From Candidatus Comchoanobacter bicostacola (GTDB taxonomy: Bacteria; Pseudomonadota; Gammaproteobacteria; Comchoanobacterales; Comchoanobacteraceae): a stretch of DNA of 64,000 nt. Location of the stretch: contig NZ_CP092900.1 of NCBI RefSeq assembly GCF_024172705.1, forward strand, positions 488,108-552,107, in the 5' to 3' direction. Of the stretch, positions 18,214 to 26,939 are shown in pieces. The notes under the pieces are model-generated. The model searched no databases. It saw only the letters and a program-made list of their open reading frames with translations, and was not told the DNA's origin. The position numbers were made by a program, and so were the translations under genes. The stretch's first letter is position 1; each line of letters begins with the position of its first letter.

Positions 18214-18714
18214 ATGTTTGTATCCGACAAAAATGACTCCTTTTTTTCAGATAATAAAAAAGAAGTTTCTTTTTCAAACAAGAAACAAGATGAGTCTGTT
18301 ATGTTTCATCTAGAAACAAATCAAACTAATCCAGGTGCTTACCTTAATGCATTAGAAAAACAAATTAGGGCTCAATACAAACAAGTATCTGTCACTAAAC
18401 GGATAGAACAGACAAAAAAGACATGTAGATATGCACAGGTAAGTTTTACTTATTTGGATGGTAATCAACCTACTGCAGCAACCGTAACATTAGTTTCTAA
18501 CCAAGAACAGATGATTGTCGTAAATGCTCAGGCAGAAAAGACATCAATCAAAAAGTCTTTAAAGAAGTCAAAATCTTTAGCTAGATCAGCGCTGTTTTTT
18601 AAAGTTAAAGAACTGGGCTTATCTGAAATTGTAGTTGCTGGAGCAATTACAAGCGCTTTTGGGCTCGCACTTTTATTCAATGCAATGAGCAACTTTTCTA
18701 TGCCAATGCAATGA
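18214..18714 (+). CDS. Unknown protein with C-terminal membrane segment
   Basis: A 166-residue protein: polar, Ser/Lys/Asn-rich N-terminus (residues 1-30), a mixed alpha/beta central part (about 35-120), a basic stretch KKSLKKSKSLAR, and one hydrophobic segment near the end (IVVAGAITSAFGLALLF, about 140-157). No signal peptide. No clear ribosome binding site precedes the ATG at 18214, so the start is uncertain. No family recognised. The tail-anchor-like layout would suit a protein inserted into a host membrane, but that is speculation. Confidence 0.5.
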   Translation: MFVSDKNDSFFSDNKKEVSFSNKKQDESVMFHLETNQTNPGAYLNALEKQIRAQYKQVSVTKRIEQTKKTCRYAQVSFTYLDGNQPTAATVTLVSNQEQMIVVNAQAEKTSIKKSLKKSKSLARSALFFKVKELGLSEIVVAGAITSAFGLALLFNAMSNFSMPMQ

Positions 18715-19006
18715 GTCAGTCAGCGCAATGGATATAAACATACCATCACAAATGGAGTGAATAATATGCATCCATTGTCCGTGGCTTCTAGTTCGCTGTT
18801 GCCAAATAGGTAGTGCCCACCCATTATAGACGCAAGAAATGATGTGGTAATGGCAGATAGAAGTGTCATGTTGTCATCTCAAATTCTTTACAACTATATT
18901 TAGTTTAAGCGTGGCTATTAATAGTTGTATGTTTTTTTAATGACTTATTAAATCTGACAGGTTGAAAATGAGTGTTATAACGTTTGCAGTAATTTAGGAG
19001 ATACTT

Positions 19007-19822
19007 ATGAAACGTTTTTCAATGAAAGAAGCAGAAACTAAAGAAAAAAAATCAAATGCTTTTATTAGGGACTTAATACCTAAATTTTATTTTAATGGAC
19101 TCAAGTACACAGGAATGGCTTGGTCACTGATTGGTTTAAATTTATCCATTAACAGCTTTGATTCAGATGAAGTATCTGGAAATAAATATGGAATTACGAT
19201 AAAACTATTAGGCACAGGTATTAGCATAGGTCAAGGCCGCTTTATTATCTCTATTTTAGGCTTTAGTATTGGATATAAAAATAAGCTTATTATCAATGCT
19301 GATATTAAAAATCTTGCAGGTTTACATGGAAGCGCTCGTCTTAAAGAGCGAAAAACAATTATAGCATTTAGTAAAAGTGCTAAAAAATATGATATAAAAA
19401 ATTTTCATTCACTTTATAAGTTAGATCAAAACAACCCCGATAGAGTCGCATTATTCAACTTCTGCTATACAAGGCGACTATGTAGTCTTTGGAGACATGC
19501 CAGTAAGGAAATCTCTCTAATCTCTCAACCAGATTTTGAGAAACAGTATTTTGAACAATCCTTGAGAAAAATGGATGAAGCTTTAAACGATGGATCGCCT
19601 CTGATTATTAATAAAAAAATGCATCACAGTTTTTGCCTTCCAGTATTTACCGCTACCTTTTCCAGTTTAAAGGCTTTACTGGCTCCTAAATCGAGCATAG
19701 GAAATAGAGTACCATCTACTCGTTCATCCAGTATCGTTGATCAAAGAGAAAGCGGTATTACGCAAAGTGGACGTTCTGCGGGCGCGGCCGGACACAGGGG
19801 TCAGCCTCCACCATCACCATAA
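19007..19822 (+). CDS. Unknown protein with GC-rich proline tail
   Basis: A 271-residue protein with TAGGAGATACTT before the ATG, so translation is well supported. Residues about 35-105 are Gly/Ile-rich with alternating hydrophobics (GITIKLLGTGISIGQGRF), perhaps beta-structured. Residues 110-210 are helical and basic. The last 30 residues (SRSAGAAG-like, ending GHRGQPPPSP) are unlike the rest: they use GC-rich codons (gggcgcggccggacac). No signal peptide or family match. The disordered Pro-rich tail may be a recent addition. Confidence 0.55.
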   Translation: MKRFSMKEAETKEKKSNAFIRDLIPKFYFNGLKYTGMAWSLIGLNLSINSFDSDEVSGNKYGITIKLLGTGISIGQGRFIISILGFSIGYKNKLIINADIKNLAGLHGSARLKERKTIIAFSKSAKKYDIKNFHSLYKLDQNNPDRVALFNFCYTRRLCSLWRHASKEISLISQPDFEKQYFEQSLRKMDEALNDGSPLIINKKMHHSFCLPVFTATFSSLKALLAPKSSIGNRVPSTRSSSIVDQRESGITQSGRSAGAAGHRGQPPPSP

Positions 19823-19852
19823 GGTAACAAGTAGTGGGTCAAAAGGATATGA

Positions 19853-20749
19853 CTAAGCTGGTTTCGCAATAAAGTCAGGGAAGTAAGTATGATCCCCCCT
19901 AAACTTATAAATTTCAATGTTAGAAGGCTTTTCAGTTGATATACGATCTGCTAATCTTGTTCCTGTTTGTATCAGCGAATCATCCATAGCTTGGTAAATC
20001 TTTAGGCTAGCATTTGATAAATCTTTTTGAGAAAATGTATCTGCAGCTTTCCATACATTATGATTTGAGTCCATTAACTTCATTAGATAATTAGATACCA
20101 TTTTAAAGCAACCCCCTTTTACCCTATCTAGCAATTTTCGCACAGGTTTAATGATCATTATTTTCTCAATAACAGCTGTTATTAATGCTACTGCGTATAA
20201 AACCGGTGCACAAATAAGAACCATAAGCACTTCAGGTAACTCTAGTGGGTTCAATCCAATGACTAATAAGAAAGGTAAACTTATAGCATATAGAATAGGA
20301 AGTACTATTAAGTTTAATAGTACTTGTTTAGAAACAACCTCTGACAATGACCCAAAGGTACTTACGATTTTAATATTGATTTTTTTACCAGATAACTGCT
20401 TTTTTGTTAACTGTGATACTGCCAACATTAATGCTGCTCCTCCCATGGACCAACCCACAACATCAACTTCATCATTGTGTTTTAACGCGTGACTTATATG
20501 TGCATAGACATTTCTTTGATAAGACATAAGTGAGAAAGCATCCTTACCCTTGTAATATGCAGGCGCAGGTAGAAATTTTCTTTTATGACAATAAGTTGAG
20601 CCTAAAACTTCACCATTTCCAGGGATGTATAATTTGTTTGAGTCATCAAACTTAGCTGAGGTCTCTTCACTACTATGACTAGCAGGATATAACAAGCTCC
20701 CAAGTAATGATCGAATTGGTTTTAATATTGTTTTTGAAAATTTATTCAT
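19853..20749 (-). CDS. Alpha/beta-hydrolase (lipase-like) membrane-associated protein
   Basis: A 298-residue protein. The nucleophile elbow is VDVVGWSMGGAALML (G-x-S-x-G, Ser near residue 97), and the C-terminal IYKFRGDHTYFPDF provides a candidate catalytic His in the usual terminal position. Between them lie two long hydrophobic stretches (VLLNLIVLPILYAISLPFLLVIGL and VLMVLICAPVLYAVALITAVI), an unusual insertion that would anchor the cap region in a membrane. The start is ATG 20749. Serine hydrolases of this layout include lipases and phospholipases of intracellular bacteria. Substrate is unknown. It converges on the gene at 19007 with a 30-base gap. Confidence 0.65.
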   Translation of the reverse strand: MNKFSKTILKPIRSLLGSLLYPASHSSEETSAKFDDSNKLYIPGNGEVLGSTYCHKRKFLPAPAYYKGKDAFSLMSYQRNVYAHISHALKHNDEVDVVGWSMGGAALMLAVSQLTKKQLSGKKINIKIVSTFGSLSEVVSKQVLLNLIVLPILYAISLPFLLVIGLNPLELPEVLMVLICAPVLYAVALITAVIEKIMIIKPVRKLLDRVKGGCFKMVSNYLMKLMDSNHNVWKAADTFSQKDLSNASLKIYQAMDDSLIQTGTRLADRISTEKPSNIEIYKFRGDHTYFPDFIAKPA

Positions 20750-20954
20750 TTTTATTTTATTTACTATCTATAATAATGCCATATTTATGGCTTTTATTCA
20801 ATAGCTTATGCAGATTTTAAGTGTGTTTTTAGTGCTTGAACAAATAAATATGCAACAACCTAATATAATGCCTTAAACCCAATAAGATTCATTGTTTCAA
20901 TACCTTATGATAAGTTTCTATAAAAATCCAATAATCTAAAAATAGAGTCAAAAA

Positions 20955-21233
20955 ATGAAAAAAATAAAACGATGTTACTCTCTGGTATTTATAAATATAC
21001 TAAGCCCTATGTGTTCACAGGCTCTAGGTGCAGCCCCATATTATGCGCTATTATTTTCTGTGCTAGATGAAAATAATAAGCAGTATGAAGATGAGCAAAA
21101 AAATCTTGATGAAAGTTATAAAAAAGAAGCGCAAGAAATAAGGAAATATGAAAAGCGAAAACAAAATCGCCAAATAATTAAGTCAATGATAGATTTAATT
21201 GTGCAAATGGATAAAGCCAGTAATAAAAACTAA
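20955..21233 (+). CDS. Small secreted coiled-coil protein
   Basis: A 92-residue protein. A basic start MKKIKR is followed by a hydrophobic signal segment (YSLVFINILSPMCSQALGA) with a plausible cleavage after ALGA near residue 26. The mature part is almost entirely charged helix (YEDEQKNLDESYKKEAQEIR), likely a coiled coil, of the size of small periplasmic proteins. No family recognised. The ribosome binding site is weak. Confidence 0.5.
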   Translation: MKKIKRCYSLVFINILSPMCSQALGAAPYYALLFSVLDENNKQYEDEQKNLDESYKKEAQEIRKYEKRKQNRQIIKSMIDLIVQMDKASNKN

Positions 21234-21424
21234 GCGAATGAAAGTTATAAGCTAGCTCAAAAAGTATAACTCACAACTATCAAAAACATTCCTTCACAAA
21301 TATCCTGATTGATGTAACCAAAGTTATTGGATGTAGATCTGAAATTATCAAACTCTAAACTGAATCATCTACATATCTAGGTTAAAATAGTATAAACTTA
21401 TATTTTATACTTTGGTTAGGATTA

Positions 21425-22711
21425 TTGGACCTTTTTACACATCAAGACTGGTTCACGCTTAAGGATGAGCTTGGGCAAAATACTGCTCCTGAATATTTAG
21501 ACCTTAGTAACCGTTATATTGATTACAAATACATTGATGTCATATTTGCAGCATTAAGATACTCAAATCAATCCGTAAAACGTATTAATCTGTCCAATAC
21601 AGGGTTAAATAATTTTGGACTTATGTTTATTACAGGGGCCATGACCCGCGCGGATAGTCCAGATATTGATTTGATTGAGATTGACTTAACCAATAACCCC
21701 GATTGTACTGACCAAGACTTGATTGATAAAATTAATGCAGCAGTTGAAAGAAATAGAGCAATAGCAGGTGCCGCTATCATAACTAACACTTCGCATAGCA
21801 TGACTTCTACTACAAAAACACTAACGTCACAAACTGCTACATCCATTACGACTTCAACACTTACTGAAGCGAGTAACCTAACCGATCCTGATCTACCGAC
21901 AATGACTGATGACGCTGAGCTTGAAATTGAGCAAGTAATGAATGATGGAATAAACAATGATGATAATGATCTAAACATTTCAGCCTTCCCTTCTCTTCTG
22001 GCCACAACACCCCCACCCATTCTGGTTGATGATATTCATCAAATTGAAGTAAGTCATATAGCCCCCTATGCTACAACTGTCTCTAGCCTTCTACCTATAA
22101 TAACAACTGCAAGTATAGATTTTGCTCATAACAATGATACAAACACCAGTAATACAACTGGCTCAAAATTACCGGATAAATTACAAGTCCACTCAGAAAT
22201 TGCTATGTGGTCACTTATTATAATTGGAAGTATTGCATTTATTGCACTGATGGTTAAATGCTATTATTCACGATGTAGGGCTAAACAATTACCTGACATT
22301 CTATTTAATACCTCAGTGCAGTCGCAAGAGAATCCAATGTATTTTGCCTCTGCGGCCTCAGTTGTAGTAACCTCACACTCTTTTGACCCTAATTATGAAG
22401 CTAATGCTATGGCTATATATGCAGTCCCCTATGAAAATAGTGATAATGAGCAGAGTCATTATTTAGCACCTTGTGCACATTATGATGGCTTCTCAAGTGA
22501 TTCAGGGTCTGATGATGATTCACAAGAAAATACTGAGCAATACGAAACAATTCTCGAAAAAAATCCATCAAACTACGAGCAGCCTTGTGCACATTATGAT
22601 GGTTTTTCAAGCGATGAAGGATCGACTCATTTAGATGATAATACAGACGAGAACGGTTATCAAATACCCATAGAATCATCAAATCAACACTATGCCACAA
22701 GTAACATTTAA
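21425..22711 (+). CDS. Receptor-like protein: LRR segment, Ser/Thr stalk, one membrane span, tyrosine-motif tail
   Basis: A 428-residue protein from TTG 21425, with AGGATTA just upstream. Residues about 20-105 resemble ribonuclease-inhibitor-type LRRs (YLDLSNRYID, VKRINLSNTGLNNFGL, IEIDLTNNPDCTDQDL). Residues 118-255 are a Thr/Ser/Asn-rich stalk. One membrane segment follows (WSLIIIGSIAFIALMVKCYY, 262-281) with basic residues after it. The tail (282-428) carries eleven Tyr after residue 300 in short acidic motifs: NPMY (303-306), DPNY, VPYENS, HYLAP, two copies of PCAHYDGFSSD (349-359, 387-397), QYETIL, NYEQP, GYQIP. NPxY, YxN and YxxI/L are motifs read by eukaryotic PTB and SH2 domains when phosphorylated. 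No bacterial family is recognised and there is no N-terminal signal peptide. A host-mimic role is inference. Confidence 0.62.
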   Translation: MDLFTHQDWFTLKDELGQNTAPEYLDLSNRYIDYKYIDVIFAALRYSNQSVKRINLSNTGLNNFGLMFITGAMTRADSPDIDLIEIDLTNNPDCTDQDLIDKINAAVERNRAIAGAAIITNTSHSMTSTTKTLTSQTATSITTSTLTEASNLTDPDLPTMTDDAELEIEQVMNDGINNDDNDLNISAFPSLLATTPPPILVDDIHQIEVSHIAPYATTVSSLLPIITTASIDFAHNNDTNTSNTTGSKLPDKLQVHSEIAMWSLIIIGSIAFIALMVKCYYSRCRAKQLPDILFNTSVQSQENPMYFASAASVVVTSHSFDPNYEANAMAIYAVPYENSDNEQSHYLAPCAHYDGFSSDSGSDDDSQENTEQYETILEKNPSNYEQPCAHYDGFSSDEGSTHLDDNTDENGYQIPIESSNQHYATSNI

Positions 22712-22859
22712 CAGCACTCTATATAGGGTATTATCTAATCAGTGAGATGGAGGGCAAGCTTATCACTTAGTGAATGATAATTCTGCATGACACCGCCCAT
22801 GTAATCTATACATTGTACCAGCGTGGTGTTACACTAATTGTATTTCAAATGGATTTGTT

Positions 22860-23546
22860 ATGCGTTATCGTTCACTTTTGCAGATTATTCCTTTACTTGC
22901 TTGCCACCTACTCTTAGCAGATTCCTTTAAAAGTGGCGCGTTTTTAAAAGCTGGAGCGGGACAAAATAACGCTCAACTAGAAAGGACTGTTCTTATTGAA
23001 AATAATATTGATGTTACGGAATCACTGCAAACGGCATTATCAGGATTTACTGCCTCGGTTGCTGTAGGGTACACATACAACTACAGTAATATATGGGCAA
23101 CTTCAGTTAGTCTTTCCTTTGAGCCGAACACAATTGATGTAACTGAAACGATTACTTTAGATAACAGTAATACCAATAATTTATCCGAAAAAACAATCAT
23201 TGAGCTGAATAATACGTTAGGTGCTATGGCAACTATCGGCTATGCTATTTCTACCGATACCATACTTTCATTATCTGCTGGTTACTCTAGAGCCTCATTG
23301 AATGTTCATTATAAAGAAACTTTAAAAGCAATTAATATTGATAATGAACAATCAATTAACGGCTTTTCCTTCGGACTTAGTATGAGCACTCAAATTAATG
23401 AGCAGCTTATCTTAGATCTGTCAGCGGAAATTAGACATTATGAGAAATATGAACTAAATGGTACGGGAAATGCTAATTATACAGCTAAACTATCTATTGA
23501 ACCCTACGTTTCAAATATATCCGTAACAGCAACTTATTATATTTAA
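22860..23546 (+). CDS. Small outer-membrane beta-barrel protein
   Basis: A 228-residue protein with a signal peptide (MRYRSLLQIIPLLACHLLLA, cleavage near residue 21). The rest is alternating polar/hydrophobic strands (FTASVAVGYTYNYSNIWATS, ATIGYAISTDTILSLSAGYS, GFSFGLSMSTQINEQLILDL) and ends in a strand with terminal aromatics (SNISVTATYYI), the usual barrel assembly signal. About eight strands fit the length, as in OmpA-like or OmpW-like surface proteins. Specific role unknown. Confidence 0.7.
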   Translation: MRYRSLLQIIPLLACHLLLADSFKSGAFLKAGAGQNNAQLERTVLIENNIDVTESLQTALSGFTASVAVGYTYNYSNIWATSVSLSFEPNTIDVTETITLDNSNTNNLSEKTIIELNNTLGAMATIGYAISTDTILSLSAGYSRASLNVHYKETLKAINIDNEQSINGFSFGLSMSTQINEQLILDLSAEIRHYEKYELNGTGNANYTAKLSIEPYVSNISVTATYYI

Positions 23547-23657
23547 GTACAAAGATCCAACCAATAGCCTAATCTGATTCAGACAAGTCTAAACAGATCA
23601 TCAAGGTAAACATGATGCCTTTTGCAACTTTATATGGAATTTCCTATGATCCATCTG

Positions 23658-25139
23658 CTAAGCTGTGACATAAGTAGGTACACATTCGAGTATTCTATCA
23701 AATAATCGGCCGTGCTTTGCTTCTTCCAATAATAATTTAGCTCTGGTTTCTTCACTTGCACACCTGAAATATCTGTTTTGCTGCTCAAGTTCCTTAACTG
23801 AAAATATCTTACTAGAAATAGCAGTAATCTTAGAATTGGCAGTTTTTAGCTCTCGATCAATAATGTCAAAACTTAAACCGGCTATTGGCTTACGTTTAGC
23901 AATAGCACTGGTTACTTCTATAGCTGTAAGGGCTCTTGAAGGTTTCTTCCTCTTTTTATCAATTAGTGTTAAGGCTGAAAAAGCACTAGCTTTACTCAAC
24001 TTGTCTAGTTTATAGTAAAAATGAAGTTTGCGACTAACAGTAGGATAAGCTGTAGCGTACTGTTTTAGTGCTACAGAAAGATCCGGGTGCTGTACCTGAC
24101 TCTTTGTATAAGCATTAACCAACTTTTCTTCGTTAGATAAACAACTCCCGTCAACATACTTATTTAAAAAATCTATGAAACCTTGGCAATTACTATATAT
24201 TAATTCCACATTTGCTTTTAGTGGTTTATTCAAATCTTTAAAATCCCCACATGCTTGTACAAGACTTGCAGTAGCTGTCTTTGTAGCATCAGTTACGTTA
24301 ACATCTGTTGTCCAGTGAATATCAGATCTATGAAGAACATCATTATTTCTCATACTAAACATAGTAGCATGAGGACAGCTATACAAGCCAAGAGAACAGT
24401 CTATTGCATAGCTATCAACCTCTTCTTGAGTGTCAAAACATGTAATCATACAATACTTATTATCCATAGGTTTAGATAAGTTAACGCTGCTGTAAGTAAC
24501 ATCTGGAATGAATGACCTACTGTTTAAAATATCAGATACTCTGATAATTGGCTCAGGAACTGCTGTCATCATTAATTTTTTATAAGTAAAGGGCTCTATC
24601 CCTGATAGTGCACAAAAAAACATAGGATTATGCTCTCTTCTTCCTACCATACAAACTGTAGAACCTCTAAGAGCACCTTCATCAATAGCGGCTTTACCTT
24701 TTGAAACACTACTGCGGACTTGTAGAGCACCAAAAGTGTTTAATGCCTTAAATGTGTATGGCCAGTCAGAGCTCCCTAAATGATTAACCGGATCCTGTAC
24801 TAACTCCCGTAATGCCCTACCTTCATGCTCAAGCTTGACAGCCGCAAAAGCACATATCTCATCTGGGTTTGAAGCAGCATCCGCTTTACACATATGATTT
24901 ATTTTTACTACTTTTTTATATCTTTGTAGCTCCTGACGTTTCAAGTATCTTTCATAGAATATAGCCGGCACACCCAAAGCAGTTAGGGGGTTCTTAACTT
25001 TAGTACGGCTGAGCGCTTGCTCTGTACTATTAGACACACTAGAAGGGCTGATATCAACCAATGCTTCTCGCTTAGTTTCTGTATAACTTGCTTTGGGAGA
25101 CTGTTCTTGTTTTCTTTTATTTTTTTGTTGGCCTAGCAT
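23658..25139 (-). CDS. Unknown 493-residue protein, putative effector
   Basis: ATG 25139 is preceded by AAGAGAAT. No signal peptide or membrane segment is seen. The N-terminus is basic and disordered (MLGQQKNKRKQEQSPKASYT). The core contains many Cys (CMITCFDTQEEVD, GLYSCPHATMF). Near residue 390 a basic cluster KKRKKPSR resembles a monopartite nuclear localisation signal. The C-terminal 80 residues are helical (ELEQQNRYFRCASEETRAKL). No known family. Size, isolation and basic clusters would fit a host-directed protein, but this is not demonstrated. Confidence 0.5.
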   Translation of the reverse strand: MLGQQKNKRKQEQSPKASYTETKREALVDISPSSVSNSTEQALSRTKVKNPLTALGVPAIFYERYLKRQELQRYKKVVKINHMCKADAASNPDEICAFAAVKLEHEGRALRELVQDPVNHLGSSDWPYTFKALNTFGALQVRSSVSKGKAAIDEGALRGSTVCMVGRREHNPMFFCALSGIEPFTYKKLMMTAVPEPIIRVSDILNSRSFIPDVTYSSVNLSKPMDNKYCMITCFDTQEEVDSYAIDCSLGLYSCPHATMFSMRNNDVLHRSDIHWTTDVNVTDATKTATASLVQACGDFKDLNKPLKANVELIYSNCQGFIDFLNKYVDGSCLSNEEKLVNAYTKSQVQHPDLSVALKQYATAYPTVSRKLHFYYKLDKLSKASAFSALTLIDKKRKKPSRALTAIEVTSAIAKRKPIAGLSFDIIDRELKTANSKITAISSKIFSVKELEQQNRYFRCASEETRAKLLLEEAKHGRLFDRILECVPTYVTA

Positions 25140-25350
25140 TTTATTCTCTTGTTATTGTAATTATATTAAGCTTAAGTTAATTATACGTAATTTTATATAT
25201 TTGTCAACCACTTAACGCACTTGCCCAACAGCTGTTCATCCATGTAAATGGTTTGTCCTATCAACCTGTTCAAATAGGCCTAAACTTCTGCTTTGTAATT
25301 ATTCATAAATCTTGTAATAATGAAGTACAAATTATATGGAGAATATTAAA

Positions 25351-26688
25351 ATGAGTTTAATAGATACAATGAAACTGCGCTTTGGTTATAACGATAACAA
25401 AACAGATAGTAAGCTATATTTAAAAGGAATACTTAGTTTTTTAAAAAGTACTGATGGATATGAGGCCTATGATAAAATAATAGTGGGTAAATTAGACTCC
25501 ATAGCTTTTATCAAATTTAAGGATGATGGATATCAGCCGCTTAAGACAACGCTTGTGGCCCTTTTTAAAAAATATAAAGTCGATTATCAACCAAGAAATA
25601 TTGCACCTTACGGCATTCATATAAAGAACTTTAGTGAGCAAACAGCTAAGCTATATGACCTCTATAAGGAGTTTAATATAGCTCATGCGGAGCAAGAACT
25701 AGCAACAGGTATAATTAACTTGGGAATCACCACCTACCATCTGAAAATAAGAGGGCATGATATTGTAATTAAGCGCACGCCAACACAGATTGAATTGACT
25801 ATTGGTGGGTGCAAACTTATAACGGCTGCTAGTCTGACCAAAAAAGATATAAATGGTATTAGATTACAAAGAGCTTTAGAGTTAAACATTAATATGAGTG
25901 AACCAATATTTGCCTCAGCAATATATCAGGCGGGTATCAACATCGTAAGAGTAGTGCCCATGTCATTCCCTGGGCAGCGTCTATTTAAACACTTTACTGA
26001 ACAAAGCACACTACTTGTTAGTGACGTCATTACTTGGATAAGCAAGAATGCTTCAATGCTAAGTCCGAGAATCAATATGTTAAATGCAGCACTTTTAACG
26101 CTACAATCTGAGCATTATCTCATTCAAGGCATGGCATCTCTAGGACCTTCTGTGTCTAGACGTTCTCAAAAAGCAAGGGAGTGGGTATTGCACGTTTATC
26201 AGTGTTTCAACAGAGCGAGCAGTGTTTTTGATGCCCACATACCCTATGAGATTATGGAAAAAATATTAAGCTTTTTGGATCCACTGAGCAAGGGTCACGA
26301 GCTAAGAACACAATCGTATGCGCGACAAACCTATGCTGCCTTCCGAGCACAAACAGATGCTAGAATGTGTAGAGATAAGACTTGCGTAAATTCCGCAGAT
26401 CAAATGACAACTGACTTCAAGGGTTGGATAGGAGGTGTTTTTTCGACCTGGGCAACAGGACGTGAAGATACTCGTAATCGCAAATTCGCAAAACAAGCAC
26501 TTGATCTCTTTGTCAACTGTCCACCTGAAGATTACCAGCCTTGGGAAATGGCCTACTCCAGCGACCAGACACAATCTGGTGATTTATTTAAATCAGAAAA
26601 AAAGTGTAAAGAAATAGTAGTAGAAGAGCAACAAGCCTTACAAATCTTTATACTTGAGCAAAATTCTAGCCTAGTTATCAAGGTATAA
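25351..26688 (+). CDS. F-box-like protein, putative effector
   Basis: A 446-residue protein; I chose ATG 25351 because GGAG lies nine bases upstream, while ATG 25336 (five codons earlier) has no ribosome binding site. Residues 1-290 are unknown alpha/beta. Near residue 297 the stretch FDAHIPYEIMEKILSFLDPL matches the start of eukaryotic F-box domains (LPxEIxxxILSFLDP). It is followed by helical sequence with RTQSYARQTYAAFRAQ in place of the usual VCKRW helix. F-box proteins bridge substrates to Skp1-Cullin ubiquitin ligases; bacterial examples are translocated effectors. No signal peptide. The substrate-binding part could be the large N-terminus, an unusual order. Confidence 0.55.
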   Translation: MSLIDTMKLRFGYNDNKTDSKLYLKGILSFLKSTDGYEAYDKIIVGKLDSIAFIKFKDDGYQPLKTTLVALFKKYKVDYQPRNIAPYGIHIKNFSEQTAKLYDLYKEFNIAHAEQELATGIINLGITTYHLKIRGHDIVIKRTPTQIELTIGGCKLITAASLTKKDINGIRLQRALELNINMSEPIFASAIYQAGINIVRVVPMSFPGQRLFKHFTEQSTLLVSDVITWISKNASMLSPRINMLNAALLTLQSEHYLIQGMASLGPSVSRRSQKAREWVLHVYQCFNRASSVFDAHIPYEIMEKILSFLDPLSKGHELRTQSYARQTYAAFRAQTDARMCRDKTCVNSADQMTTDFKGWIGGVFSTWATGREDTRNRKFAKQALDLFVNCPPEDYQPWEMAYSSDQTQSGDLFKSEKKCKEIVVEEQQALQIFILEQNSSLVIKV

Positions 26689-26703
26689 TACATAGCATAT
26701 ATT

Positions 26704-26736
26704 GAATGCTCTTGGAGACAGAACCTGAGAGCATTC
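26704..26736 (+). terminator. Stem-loop after the F-box-like gene
   Basis: GAATGCTCT (26704-26712) and AGAGCATTC (26728-26736) form a perfect nine-base stem with a 15-base loop, 15 bases after the stop at 26688. No U-run follows, so it is either a weak terminator or an RNA-stabilising hairpin. It separates the F-box-like gene from the rhodopsin. Confidence 0.4.
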
Positions 26737-26939
26737 CACTTCAGTCTACCTACGTATATAGAAAATAACGTGATCTTATAGAAAGAAGCTAAAATTAAAG
26801 AACTTTTCTAATATATTCGGATTTAATAAATGTAGTGCCCCTGGGTTTTTAATTTAAACAAAATCTATGAATTATATACATAGAGCATAATAATTATGAT
26901 AGGATAAATTTAATTTACTTACGATAAAAGGAGTTTGAA

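Noticed and set aside
21568..22020. Minus-strand open frame of 150 codons
   Set aside because: It is antisense to the receptor-like gene, Val/Ser-rich as expected from the complement of Thr/Ile codons, with no start signal.
22431..22640. A canonical ITAM (YxxL/I-x6-8-YxxL/I) in the receptor-like tail
   Set aside because: QYETIL fits the first half, but the following NYEQP lacks Leu/Ile at +3, so only single ITIM-like and SH2/PTB-like motifs are claimed.
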